A stretch of 64,000 nucleotides of DNA from Chitinophagaceae bacterium (GTDB lineage Bacteria > Bacteroidota > Bacteroidia > Chitinophagales > Chitinophagaceae): positions 310,001-374,000 of the forward strand of contig JADKAZ010000001.1 in the NCBI GenBank assembly GCA_016719015.1, read 5' to 3'. The position numbers and the translations under genes are program-made. The notes beneath the pieces were generated by a model. The model had not been told where the DNA came from, did no database searches, and saw only the letters and a program-made list of their open reading frames with translations. Of this stretch, positions 1 through 8,260 are shown piece after piece. Numbering within the stretch: position 1 is the first letter of the stretch; each line of letters starts with the position of its first letter.

Positions 1-476
1 ACCTGCTGAAACCTCCGGTGGGCAACCAATGTGTGTATAAAGACGCAGAGAATTTTATCGTAATGGTGGTGGGCGGACCCAATGCCCGGAAAGATTACCA
101 TTTTAATGAAACAGAAGAGTTGTACTACCAGGTAGAAGGAGATATTGTGGTAAAAATTATAGATGATGGCGAATTCAAAGACATCCCGATTAAGGAAGGT
201 GAAATATTTTTATTGCCCCCAAAAACACCACATTCGCCACAAAGGGGACCCGGCACCGTCGGGTTAGTAATTGAAAAGAAAAGAGAATCGGAAGACGATG
301 GATTCCTCTGGTTCTGTGAGAAATGCGGCAATAAATTATATGAAGAAACATTGCATGTAGATGATATTGTAAAACAACTGCCGCCGGTGATGAATCGTTT
401 CTGGGAAGATACAATGCACAGGACTTGTGAAAAGTGCGGGGCTGTGATGGAACCGCCGATACCTCCTCGCAAATAG
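1..476 (+). CDS. nbaC: 3-hydroxyanthranilate 3,4-dioxygenase, 5' end cut by window edge
   Basis: Opens 3-hydroxyanthranilate to 2-amino-3-carboxymuconate semialdehyde (ACMS) in the kynurenine branch of tryptophan degradation; cytosolic, Fe(II)-dependent cupin. The reading frame is open to base 3 and reads LLKPPVGNQ, which is inside the usual N-terminus, so roughly 20-25 residues lie outside the window; the GTG at 18 is not the true start. Visible cupin iron ligands are His and Glu in KDYHFNETEE and His in KTPHSPQR. The C-terminus carries two CxxC pairs (CEKCGNK and CEKCGAV), the second rubredoxin-like iron site of bacterial enzymes. The next gene encodes the following step. Confidence 0.93.
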   Translation, partial: LLKPPVGNQCVYKDAENFIVMVVGGPNARKDYHFNETEELYYQVEGDIVVKIIDDGEFKDIPIKEGEIFLLPPKTPHSPQRGPGTVGLVIEKKRESEDDGFLWFCEKCGNKLYEETLHVDDIVKQLPPVMNRFWEDTMHRTCEKCGAVMEPPIPPRK

Positions 477-497
477 TTTGATATTGAAAGATTCCTA

Positions 498-575
498 TCC
501 CCTGAAGGGGAGAATTGGAAAACCGATAGTGATAAAATTAATTCATAACCATTAAAAGCCCATTTAGGGTTGGGT
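498..575. repeat. Interspersed palindromic repeat remnants
   Basis: The gap between the two kynurenine-pathway genes holds TCCCCTGAAGGGGA (498-511, a 5-bp-arm palindrome) followed by GAATTGGAAAA, and a degenerate arm AGCCCATTTAGGGTTGGG near 557-574. The same words recur near 5028, 5256 and 48571, so this is one family of short intergenic repeats. Confidence 0.6.
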
Positions 576-578
576 AAA

Positions 579-1589
579 ATGAAAATAGATATACATACAC
601 ACATCATGCCCGACAAAATGCCAAACTGGACCCAAAAGTTTGGCTATGGTGAATTCATACATTTAGAACACCGCAACTGCGAAGCCTGCATGATGAAAGG
701 TGATAAGCTTTTTAGAGTAGTGGAAGAAAACTGCTACAAGGCAGACATACGGTTAAAACAGATGGAAGAAACCGAAGTGTCAATACAGGTACTCTCTACT
801 ATTCCCGTTTTATTTAATTATTGGGCAAAGCCTGCTGATGGTTTAGAGACCTCCCGTTTCCTGAACGACCATATAGCTGAAACTGTAGATAAAGAACCTA
901 ATCACTTTATAGGACTAGGCACTGTTCCCTTACAAGACACCGATCTTGCTATTAAAGAAATGGAACGATGTGTAAAAAAATTAAAAATGCCGGGATTGGA
1001 GATCGGCTCCAACATCAATGGAAAAAATCTTTCTGACCCCTGCTTCTTACCTTTTTATGAAGCGGCTGAAAAACTGAACTGTGCTTTATTCATTCACCCC
1101 TGGGAAATGATGGGTGAAACACAAATGGAAAAATACTGGCTGCCCTGGCTGGTAGGTATGCCTGCTGAAACAGCAAGAGCCATTTGCTCCATACTATTCA
1201 GCGGGGTGCTTGAAAAATTTCCTAAACTGAGGATTTCATTTGCACATGGAGGAGGTTCATTCCCGATCACTATAGGCCGTATAGAACATGGATTTAAAGT
1301 ACGACCGGATTTAGTGGCTGTTGACAACCCCATTAATCCAAGAAATTATATTGGTAAATTCTGGGTTGATAGTTTAGTACATGATAAAAAAGCGTTCAGT
1401 TATTTATTAGATGTAATGGGAGAAGACCATATTTGTCTTGGAAGCGATTATCCATTTCCATTGGGGGAACATAAACCCGGGAGGATGATAGAAAAAATGG
1501 ACCTAGGTAAAAAAACAACCAGGAAACTGCTTTACAAAAATGCGCTGGACTGGCTGGGCTTAAGCGAAAAGAATTTGCCTGAGTTTTAA
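579..1589 (+). CDS. nbaD: 2-amino-3-carboxymuconate-6-semialdehyde decarboxylase (amidohydrolase family)
   Basis: Decarboxylates ACMS, the product of the upstream dioxygenase, to 2-aminomuconate semialdehyde; zinc-dependent TIM-barrel amidohydrolase of the ACMSD family, cytosolic. 336 aa, the normal length. Metal ligands visible: HxH in MKIDIHTHIMP at the N-terminus, His in ALFIHPWEM (about residue 175), His in FAHGGGSFP and Asp in CLGSDYPFP near residue 290. ATG 579 is chosen over an in-frame TTG at 570 because the family starts directly with the IDIHTH strand. The pairing with the dioxygenase supports a route towards 2-aminomuconate rather than NAD synthesis. Confidence 0.92.
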   Translation: MKIDIHTHIMPDKMPNWTQKFGYGEFIHLEHRNCEACMMKGDKLFRVVEENCYKADIRLKQMEETEVSIQVLSTIPVLFNYWAKPADGLETSRFLNDHIAETVDKEPNHFIGLGTVPLQDTDLAIKEMERCVKKLKMPGLEIGSNINGKNLSDPCFLPFYEAAEKLNCALFIHPWEMMGETQMEKYWLPWLVGMPAETARAICSILFSGVLEKFPKLRISFAHGGGSFPITIGRIEHGFKVRPDLVAVDNPINPRNYIGKFWVDSLVHDKKAFSYLLDVMGEDHICLGSDYPFPLGEHKPGRMIEKMDLGKKTTRKLLYKNALDWLGLSEKNLPEF

Positions 1590-1594
1590 ATCTA

Positions 1595-2521
1595 TTACTC
1601 AATAAAAAGATTGGGGTAATCAGTTATAATTCCATCCACTCCCATCGCTTTCAATTCTGCAATCTTCTCTTTTGTATTCACAGTCCATGGAATTATTTTC
1701 ATGTTCTGACTATGGCAACTCTTTACTAATTTTTCATTTACATGAACAAAGGCAGGGCTGTAAATTGTCGGAATAAAGCCTAACGCTTTTATTTGCTCTA
1801 CAAGGCTACGTTTATCAAAATCCTCGATCAGCATGGCTGTTTTTATGTGGGGATATTTTAGATGCAAATATTGCAAGGTCCTGAAATCGAATGATTGAAT
1901 AATGACAAAATCTTCAATCTGCTTTTCCTTTATGACCGCCATCAATAGTTCTACAAATTCTTCCGGCTTCGGATGAAAAACTCCGTCAAATTCCGGGTTA
2001 GTCTTTGTTTCAATATTGTAATAAGGGAAAGGTCTTCTTCTCGTCATCATATCTTCCTTTATGCTATCGATCACATCCGCCAGCAAGGGTTTTGTTACTT
2101 TCATTTTTTGCTGTTGCGGAAAACGGGGATGCGGTTTCATTCCCACATCAAACGTTTTTGTTTGCTCATAGGTCATCCAGTAGATATTATAAGTTCTTTC
2201 TTCTCTCTCCCCAATATACTTCCCGTCGGGTTTGGTAGTGATTTCTTTGCCAAACCATGGCTCATGAGAAAGGATCACTTTCTTGTCTTTTGTAATCACA
2301 ACATCCATTTCAAGGGTTGAAACACCCATTCCCAGTGCATACAACATTGCAGGTACTGTATTCTCGGGCATTAGCCCACGGCATCCCCGGTGACCTTGTT
2401 TATCAAACTCCCCCTGTACATATGTTTGCTTACCGGTCTCAGTTGATGCTTCTTTCATCTTCTTTGTATTAGAACATGACAAAGTAAATACCATCAAACC
2501 GGCTAACAAATAATTTTTCAT
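1595..2521 (-). CDS. Glycerophosphodiester phosphodiesterase family lipoprotein
   Basis: Hydrolyses glycerophosphodiesters to glycerol-3-phosphate and an alcohol. 308 aa. The N-terminus is a lipoprotein signal (hydrophobic stretch then LSCSN, Cys 16), so the enzyme is probably anchored in the periplasm or outer membrane. GDPD signatures: HRGCRGLMPENT with the catalytic His and the Glu-Asn pair, LEMDVVITKD (metal ligands Glu and Asp), and LSHEPWFG with the second His. The C-terminal IIPWTVN and GVDGIITDYP motifs are also typical. The start codon overlaps the stop of the upstream PaiB-like gene by 4 bp, so the two are translationally coupled. Confidence 0.9.
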   Translation of the reverse strand: MKNYLLAGLMVFTLSCSNTKKMKEASTETGKQTYVQGEFDKQGHRGCRGLMPENTVPAMLYALGMGVSTLEMDVVITKDKKVILSHEPWFGKEITTKPDGKYIGEREERTYNIYWMTYEQTKTFDVGMKPHPRFPQQQKMKVTKPLLADVIDSIKEDMMTRRRPFPYYNIETKTNPEFDGVFHPKPEEFVELLMAVIKEKQIEDFVIIQSFDFRTLQYLHLKYPHIKTAMLIEDFDKRSLVEQIKALGFIPTIYSPAFVHVNEKLVKSCHSQNMKIIPWTVNTKEKIAELKAMGVDGIITDYPNLFIE

Positions 2522-3153
2522 GAGGGGAATACTTTTGATTTTCTTTTCTCCATTATTGCAGCAATAGTTTTTGCATCACCTTCTTTGTGCCGGAGTTGCT
2601 GAATAATGTTATCATAGCTTTTCTCATCCCGGTCCTGGCTTAACTTAAAAACATGCTGCAATTCATTGATCTCAATTTCAAAGGGCACAATTGCTTTCAT
2701 CATTCTTTCCGTGTATTCAGCCGGTAAATTATCAAACACAGTTGCTGACGCAGCATTATCGTTTTCATAATGAAGAGTGAGACGCTTAAGAATAGATATC
2801 AATTCATCTGTATCTCCAAACCGTATGGTTCCAATGGCATGCACACTCATATAATTCCAGGTACTTCCTACTGAGGGATTAGTATACCATGTTGCACTTA
2901 CATAAGTGTGCGGCCCGGTAAATACTGCCAACACATCAGCGTTTTGTTCAAAAGCTTTATGATGGTCTGTATTTCGCATGATATGACCTGTAAGAGAATA
3001 TTTTCCATTTTTCTCATCGATAAAAACAGGGATTTGTGTTGCCACCGGCTTATTAGCCAAACCTGCTCCTGTTATAAAAACAAAGGGGTAATCTCTCATG
3101 AACTGAATTATTTCTTCATGATTATTTTCTTTGTGGTGTGGCAGGTCGTACAT
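2518..3153 (-). CDS. PaiB-family FMN-binding negative regulator
   Basis: 211 aa protein of the PaiB family (split-barrel FMN-binding fold). Family signatures: the start MYDLPHHKENN, residues near 25-75 with VATQIPVFID and the GHIMRNTDHHKAF loop, then VFTGPHTYVSATWY and TWNYMSVHAIG. In Bacillus subtilis PaiB is linked to repression of sporulation and protease genes; the biochemical activity of most homologues is uncertain, so only the family is claimed. First gene of a two-gene operon with the GDPD lipoprotein (ATGA overlap). Confidence 0.85.
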   Translation of the reverse strand: MYDLPHHKENNHEEIIQFMRDYPFVFITGAGLANKPVATQIPVFIDEKNGKYSLTGHIMRNTDHHKAFEQNADVLAVFTGPHTYVSATWYTNPSVGSTWNYMSVHAIGTIRFGDTDELISILKRLTLHYENDNAASATVFDNLPAEYTERMMKAIVPFEIEINELQHVFKLSQDRDEKSYDNIIQQLRHKEGDAKTIAAIMEKRKSKVFPS

Positions 3154-3170
3154 GCAATAATATTTTGAGC

Positions 3171-4265
3171 TTAAACCGTCTTTGCAATTTTCTCAGCACT
3201 GATATTCGCATTTCGCATCGCAATACTTCTTACTACCTGTGCTGCGAATCCTTGAAATGCTTTTTTGGTGATCAGGTCATCACTCATCATGATGGGTACT
3301 CCCAGGTCACCGCCTTCACGAATACTCTGCACCAAAGGAATTTGTCCAAGAAAAGGAATATCATATTCATCCGCTAATCTTTTCCCGCCATCTTTTCCAA
3401 AAATGTAATATTTGTTATCCGGTAGTTCGGCCGGGGTAAAATAACTCATGTTTTCTACTAACCCAATCACCGGCACATTCAATTGCGCCTGGCCAAACAT
3501 AGCGATGCCTTTCTTTGCATCTGCAAGGGCTACATCTTGCGGAGTAGTTACAATAACAGCACCAGTAACCGGCACGGTTTGCATCAGGGTTAAATGTATA
3601 TCACCAGTTCCGGGAGGCATATCCACTACTAAATAATCCAGCTCACCCCAATACACATCTGTTACAAACTGCCGGATAGCACTGCTTGCCATCGGGCCCC
3701 GCCATACTACCGCATTTTTTTCATCTACTAAAAATCCAATGCTTATTAATTTCAAACCATAACGTTCTAATGGTGCAATCATTGGTTTTTCACCGCCTAC
3801 TTCTACCATCATGGGTCGTTCACCCCTTACCCCAAACATAATCGGTACGCTTGGCCCATAAATATCGGCATCCATCAATCCTACTTTTGCTCCGCCCTGC
3901 GATAAGGCCAGTGCAAGATTGGCAGCAACGGTTGATTTACCTACTCCCCCTTTTCCGCTGACTACTGCAATAATATTTTTTACGTTTGGCAGCACGGCAC
4001 CGGTGTCCGTTCTTTTAGTAGTCGTATTAGAAGTAAACTTTACATTGACGGTCGCTTCTTTATTTACCAATAATTTAATTGCATTTACACAGGCGTTTTT
4101 CATCATTTCCTTCATAGGACAGGCCGGAGTAGTCAATACAATGGTAAAGGAAACATAGTTGCCTTCGATTTCAATATCCTGAATCATGTTTAACGTTACC
4201 AGGTCTTTACCCAAATCAGGTTCCTGTACATTACTCAACGCTTCCAGTACTTTTTCTTTCGTCAT
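3171..4265 (-). CDS. mrp: Mrp/ApbC-family iron-sulfur cluster carrier ATPase
   Basis: P-loop ATPase of the Mrp/NBP35 family that assembles or carries Fe-S clusters in the cytosol. 364 aa. Residues 1-80 form a MIP18-like (DUF59) domain ending in TTPACPMKEMM. The ATPase domain starts near residue 100 with the deviant Walker A GKGGVGKST, followed by MDADIYGPS and VDMPPGTGD. The CxxC cluster-binding pair that many Mrp proteins carry after ENMSYF is absent: the sequence continues TPAELPDNKYY. Cluster binding, if it occurs, must use other residues. Convergent with nothing; its start lies 101 bp from the divergent gene at 4367. Confidence 0.92.
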   Translation of the reverse strand: MTKEKVLEALSNVQEPDLGKDLVTLNMIQDIEIEGNYVSFTIVLTTPACPMKEMMKNACVNAIKLLVNKEATVNVKFTSNTTTKRTDTGAVLPNVKNIIAVVSGKGGVGKSTVAANLALALSQGGAKVGLMDADIYGPSVPIMFGVRGERPMMVEVGGEKPMIAPLERYGLKLISIGFLVDEKNAVVWRGPMASSAIRQFVTDVYWGELDYLVVDMPPGTGDIHLTLMQTVPVTGAVIVTTPQDVALADAKKGIAMFGQAQLNVPVIGLVENMSYFTPAELPDNKYYIFGKDGGKRLADEYDIPFLGQIPLVQSIREGGDLGVPIMMSDDLITKKAFQGFAAQVVRSIAMRNANISAEKIAKTV

Positions 4266-4353
4266 TTTCCAAGTATTTGTTAAAAGTCATTATTAACGTC
4301 AAAGTTAATCAATACAAGGGGCAATTTGTTTTACGAAATCAGCAACTTGTCTT

Positions 4354-4361
4354 TATTTTTG
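4354..4361 (+). promoter_or_regulatory. Candidate Bacteroidota -7 promoter box
   Basis: TATTTTTG, an exact match to TAnnTTTG, ends 5 bases before the GTG start at 4367. A TTTG lies 25 bp further upstream, longer than the usual 19-21 bp spacing, so the -33 element is doubtful. The closeness implies a leaderless or nearly leaderless transcript. Confidence 0.4.
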
Positions 4362-4366
4362 GCGCA

Positions 4367-5008
4367 GTGAATAAAATTATACTTTATACAGCTTTACTGT
4401 TATTTATCCTTCCCCGAACTGCCAGGGCCCAGTTCGAAACATCCCGTGATTCTGTGGTGCAATTATATGGCGTCATTATGACGGCGGATAGCCTTGTAGG
4501 CATCCCTGCCGTGAGTGTAATGGTGAAGGGACAAAACAGGGGAACTATCTCTAATTCTCAAGGTGTATTTTCTATTGTAGTGCTAAAAGGCGACCAGGTC
4601 GAGTTTTCTCATGTAACGTATAAATCTAAAACCATTGCAATCCCCCGCACTTTAGAAGGCAATCAATATAGTGTGGTACAGTTAATGGTTGTTGATACGG
4701 TTTACCTACCGGCTACCATTATTCGTCCGAGACCGACAGCAGAACAATTTGCCCGGGATTTTGCCAAATTAAAAGTACCGGATGATGATATTGAAATAGC
4801 CCGTCAAAATACCAGTGCTACCAAACGACGGGTGCTGATGCGTACCGTTCCCGGCGATGGTGGCGAAGCCAGCAAAATACAGTTCAACAAAATTGCAACC
4901 CGTGCCGTATACCAGGGCCAGACTCCTCCTATGAACATATTTAACCCGGCGGCATGGGGCGAATTTATACAGGCCTGGAAACGAGGAGATTTTAAGAATA
5001 AAAATTAA
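4367..5008 (+). CDS. Exported protein with CarboxypepD_reg-like domain
   Basis: 213 aa. The GTG start gives a clean signal peptide (NKIILYTALLLFILP then ARAQ cleavage); the frame is open upstream but offers only a TTG. After the signal, residues about 35-120 resemble the carboxypeptidase-regulatory-like beta-sandwich found at the N-terminus of Bacteroidota TonB-dependent receptors: LYGVIMTADSLVGIPAVSV followed by GTISNSQGVFSIVVLKGD and VEFSHVTYKS. The C-terminal 90 residues have no domain I recognise. There is no barrel, so it is a stand-alone periplasmic or surface protein of unknown role. Confidence 0.7.
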   Translation: MNKIILYTALLLFILPRTARAQFETSRDSVVQLYGVIMTADSLVGIPAVSVMVKGQNRGTISNSQGVFSIVVLKGDQVEFSHVTYKSKTIAIPRTLEGNQYSVVQLMVVDTVYLPATIIRPRPTAEQFARDFAKLKVPDDDIEIARQNTSATKRRVLMRTVPGDGGEASKIQFNKIATRAVYQGQTPPMNIFNPAAWGEFIQAWKRGDFKNKN

Positions 5009-5027
5009 TACCCCATCTCATGCCCTG

Positions 5028-5270
5028 TCCCTAAAGGGAACTTAGATTAATGAGTCATTATAGGATATTATAATTTCCCTGAGTACTTTGTTTTCCAATA
5101 AGGAACTAATACAGTGCCTTATTTTCCCAACGATAGTTTTCATGGCATTTTCGTCTCGTCATATACTTGTACTTCCTGTCCATTTGGCAACAAATACAAT
5201 CTCCTTACATTTGTCAGCGAAACAATCACTTTTACATTAAGTGACATTTATAATTCTCCCCTTTAGGGGA
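5028..5270. repeat. Intergenic region with two palindromic repeat copies
   Basis: The 281-bp gap 5009-5289 holds no gene I can support. Near its left end is TCCCTAAAGGGA (5028-5039) and near its right end TCTCCCCTTTAGGGGAATA (5256-5274), both members of the interspersed CCCCTnnAGGGG family. The DNA between them is AT-rich without recognisable structure. Confidence 0.5.
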
Positions 5271-5289
5271 ATAGTAAAAACTAATCTGT

Positions 5290-6189
5290 ATGAATCTTAA
5301 AGGGGGCGTTGTATCTGTAATCGGCGCAGGCACTATGGGGAATGGCATTGCTCATGTATTTGCACAAGCTGGCTTTAAAGTAACCATTGTAGATATATCA
5401 TTGGCACAATTAGATAAAGCCCTCGCTAATATCACGAAAAACCTTGACCGGCAGATTGCCAAAGGCATAACTACAGAAGAACAAAAGAAAACAACGCTTG
5501 CTAATATCAGTATCGAGTCTGACCTGCTTGATGGAGTAAAGGATGCAGCACTGATCGTAGAGGCCGCCACAGAAAATGTAGAATTGAAACTAAAGATCTT
5601 CGAACAGTTAGATAATTATGCTCCCAAAGAAGCTATCCTGGCCACCAATACATCGAGTATTTCTATTACCAAGATTGCAGCCGTTACCAACCGGGCGGGC
5701 AAAGTAATTGGTATGCACTTTATGAATCCCGTACCGGTAATGAAACTGGTAGAAATCATTAATGGCTATGCCACCAAAAAAGAAGTGACTGACGCTATTG
5801 TTGAATTAAGCAAGCAATTGGGCAAAGTGCCTTGTGTGGTAAATGATTATCCCGGCTTTATTGCCAACCGCATTCTGATGCCGATGATCAATGAAGCTAT
5901 CTATAGTTTATACGAAGGTGTGGCTGGTGTTGAAGAAATTGACACTGTTATGAAACTCGGCATGGCCCACCCCATGGGACCATTACAACTCGCTGACTTT
6001 ATCGGACTAGATGTTTGTCTTTCGATACTGAATGTATTGCATGATGGTTTTGGTAATCCCAAATATGCACCATGTCCTTTACTGGTAAATATGGTGATGG
6101 CTGGTAAGCTGGGCGTAAAAAGCGGTGAAGGATTTTATACTTATACGCCGGGCAGTAAGGAGTTGGTGGTGAGTGGCAGGTTTAAGTAA
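5290..6189 (+). CDS. 3-hydroxybutyryl-CoA dehydrogenase
   Basis: Oxidises (S)-3-hydroxyacyl-CoA to 3-ketoacyl-CoA with NAD (or the reverse) in short-chain fatty acid or butyrate metabolism; cytosolic. 299 aa, slightly longer than the usual 280-290. The N-terminal Rossmann domain opens with VIGAGTMGNGIAHVFA; ATNTSSISIT and GMHFMNPVPVMKLVEII carry the catalytic His and surrounding motif; the C-terminal helical domain has DYPGFIANRILMP and the LGMAHPMGPLQLADFIGLD motif. Single-function enzyme without a hydratase domain. Stand-alone; flanking genes do not belong to the same pathway. Confidence 0.93.
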   Translation: MNLKGGVVSVIGAGTMGNGIAHVFAQAGFKVTIVDISLAQLDKALANITKNLDRQIAKGITTEEQKKTTLANISIESDLLDGVKDAALIVEAATENVELKLKIFEQLDNYAPKEAILATNTSSISITKIAAVTNRAGKVIGMHFMNPVPVMKLVEIINGYATKKEVTDAIVELSKQLGKVPCVVNDYPGFIANRILMPMINEAIYSLYEGVAGVEEIDTVMKLGMAHPMGPLQLADFIGLDVCLSILNVLHDGFGNPKYAPCPLLVNMVMAGKLGVKSGEGFYTYTPGSKELVVSGRFK

Positions 6190-6241
6190 CCGATTGCAAA
6201 AATTCCTAAAAATTAGTATCTTTCTCTACAAACTATCCGTT

Positions 6242-7646
6242 ATGCCACCACGGAAAAGATACTTATCAACGCTATTTCTTACTTTATTCTTCTTGTGTAA
6301 CAAAGTTCATACATATGCACAAACGAGCTATAAGGATTTTAAGGAGGAACAGAAAAAAATAATTTTGAATGAACAATTCATTTCAGTAATAATATTTGGC
6401 CACTGGATAAAACTGCGAAATTGAAATGGAATTCTTATTTTAGAAGGAATAATCTTTGCACATTAAAAAGATCTTCTTTTAAGATTACCAATTATAAAAA
6501 TAAAGATTTTGAAATTGAAATATCTTTCATTGTAAGGTGAACAGGGATTTCAGTTGCATGGGGCAAATATAGATGGAATTTTAGCGAAAAATTTCAACTT
6601 TAGAGTTTAATAATTCCCAATTAAAATCTTTCGATGCTGGAATAAAAAAATTTGAATTTCATAAGTTTACAATCCGAAAAATTGGAACTGAGTACTATTA
6701 TTTTGACAACGAAAAATATTTAAGAAAAATAAAAGACAGATTTTATTATGTTATTAATGAAAACTATGGACTAGGTTTACCTTTAAATTAACTGTTGTTT
6801 TTAAAGGGCAAGCCAACTTATCTAAAGAAGAACTATTACAAATCCATCACCGCCCTGAATTCAAACTATAATGAAAATAATTTCCCTGACTGATCGGTAG
6901 TTGTGGACTTATAATCAGGCAGAAAGAAAAAAAGTGGAAAATACTATGGATTAATTATTGGTGTATCAGAATACAATGATACCAGGCTTAAGCTAGACAA
7001 CCCAGTAAAAGATGCGAAAAAGCTAAAGGAAATTCTTGTTAAGCGTTACTCATTTGCTGATTCAACAATTATTCTTGTATTAAATCCCACAAGGCAAAAA
7101 ATTCTAGCGGAGTTGTACAAATTGAGAAAAATAATCCGCCCTGATGACAATCTTTTGATCTTTTATGCAGGTCATGGTTATTGGGATGAGGATGCAAGAC
7201 AAGGCTATTGGTGGCCAAAAGATGTCAGTACTGCAGATCCATCTAATTGGCTTTCCAACAGCGACCTAAGGGAGCAGGTAAGAAGTATTAAATCAGCTCA
7301 CACCTTGCTAATATCAGACGCCTGTTTCAGTGGCGGCATTTTCAAAACAAGAGACGGCAATGAGATTATGAATGCAACAAAAGATATTCAGCTACTTTAT
7401 AAAATGCCGAGCAGAAGGGCTATGACAAGCGGCACCATGACAACCGTGCCGGATAAATCAGTCTTCCTGGAATATTTTTTGAAACGGTTAACGGAAAATC
7501 AAAACAAGTTTCTTTCTTCACAACAGTTATTTGCAAGTTTAAGATCCGCTGTTATTAATAACTCAAACGTGGTTCCCCAAGACGGTGTTATCGCAGAAAC
7601 CGGTGATGAAGGAGGTGATTTTATTTTTATACTGAAGGAGAACTAA
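6242..7646 (+). pseudogene. Decayed secreted caspase-like (peptidase C14) gene
   Basis: ATG 6242 begins a good signal peptide (YLSTLFLTLFFLCNKVHTYAQ) in frame 2. The protein continues in frame 1 from about 6373 (IWPLDKTAKLKW, with a TGA at 6538 and TAG at 6601) and in frame 0 from about 6605 (FNNSQLKSFDAGIKK and on) with stops at 6789, 6891 and 6912. From 6915 to the end the frame is open and encodes a full caspase fold: KYYGLIIGVSEYND, then FYAGHGYWDED with catalytic His and LISDACFSGG with catalytic Cys. So at least two frameshifts and four stops destroyed the N-terminal half while the peptidase domain is intact. A separate product starting inside it (for example TTG 7113) would lack the first strand of the fold. 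Confidence 0.8.
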
Positions 7647-8248
7647 AACTTCTCCACCTCCACCCCTCTCAAATCCTTCATTTTATTCAGCACTTCTTCC
7701 ATTTTGCTCTTCGGTACACCCATCTCCAGTAAACAGAACAATTGTGTTTCTTGTTTTTGAATCACACACTCATACTGCTTCACAATTTTCATCACATCAT
7801 TCATTTGGGTGTAATCAAATTGCAACCGGCAATTTATAAGAATTGGTTGCTGTATGATTGAATTTTCATCAAAGGCAAGGGCTGTTGCCGTTTTATAAGC
7901 ATGTATTAATCCAGGCACACCAAGTAAAGTGCCACCAAAATAACGAACGACTATGATTACAACATTCGTTACCTGTTTACTATCTATTTGTCCAAGTATA
8001 GGCCGGCCGGCAGAGCCGGAGGGCTCACCATCATCACTTACCCGGAAATTATTGCCGTCTGTACCAATGCGATAAGCAAAACAATGATGTGCTGCTTTGG
8101 GATGTTCCTTTTTTAATGCCGCCAGCCGTTCCTTAAAGTTGCTGATACCAGAAATGGGATAAGCATAGGCAATGAATTTGCTGCCCCGGTCTTTAAATTC
8201 GGCTACGGAAGGTTTTTCTATTGTATTGTAATGAGAGTCGGAAGTCAT
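7643..8248 (-). CDS. yigZ: YigZ/IMPACT-family protein
   Basis: 201 aa. N-terminal UPF0029 domain with the family motifs KFIAYAYPI, HHCFAYRIG, SDDGEPSGSAG and VVRYFGGTLLG; C-terminal DUF1949-like ferredoxin fold (residues 135-200). Homologues are related to eukaryotic IMPACT, which modulates Gcn2; the bacterial function is unclear. Its stop codon overlaps the end of the convergent caspase pseudogene by 4 bp, and it is followed on the same strand by nothing. Probably cotranscribed with ribD, 12 bp upstream. Confidence 0.9.
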   Translation of the reverse strand: MTSDSHYNTIEKPSVAEFKDRGSKFIAYAYPISGISNFKERLAALKKEHPKAAHHCFAYRIGTDGNNFRVSDDGEPSGSAGRPILGQIDSKQVTNVVIIVVRYFGGTLLGVPGLIHAYKTATALAFDENSIIQQPILINCRLQFDYTQMNDVMKIVKQYECVIQKQETQLFCLLEMGVPKSKMEEVLNKMKDLRGVEVEKF

Positions 8249-8260
8249 TTGTGAGAGTCG

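Noticed and set aside
498..511. TTCAGGGGAT on the minus strand as a further regulator site
   Set aside because: It is part of the CCCCTnAAGGGG interspersed repeat and far from the regulated modules.
125..616. Long minus-strand open frame over the dioxygenase gene
   Set aside because: It is antisense to a clearly conserved enzyme and has no domain or signal of its own.
7113..7646. Stand-alone caspase gene starting at TTG 7113
   Set aside because: The fold clearly begins upstream near 6939, so a start at 7113 would remove its first strand; treated as part of a pseudogene.
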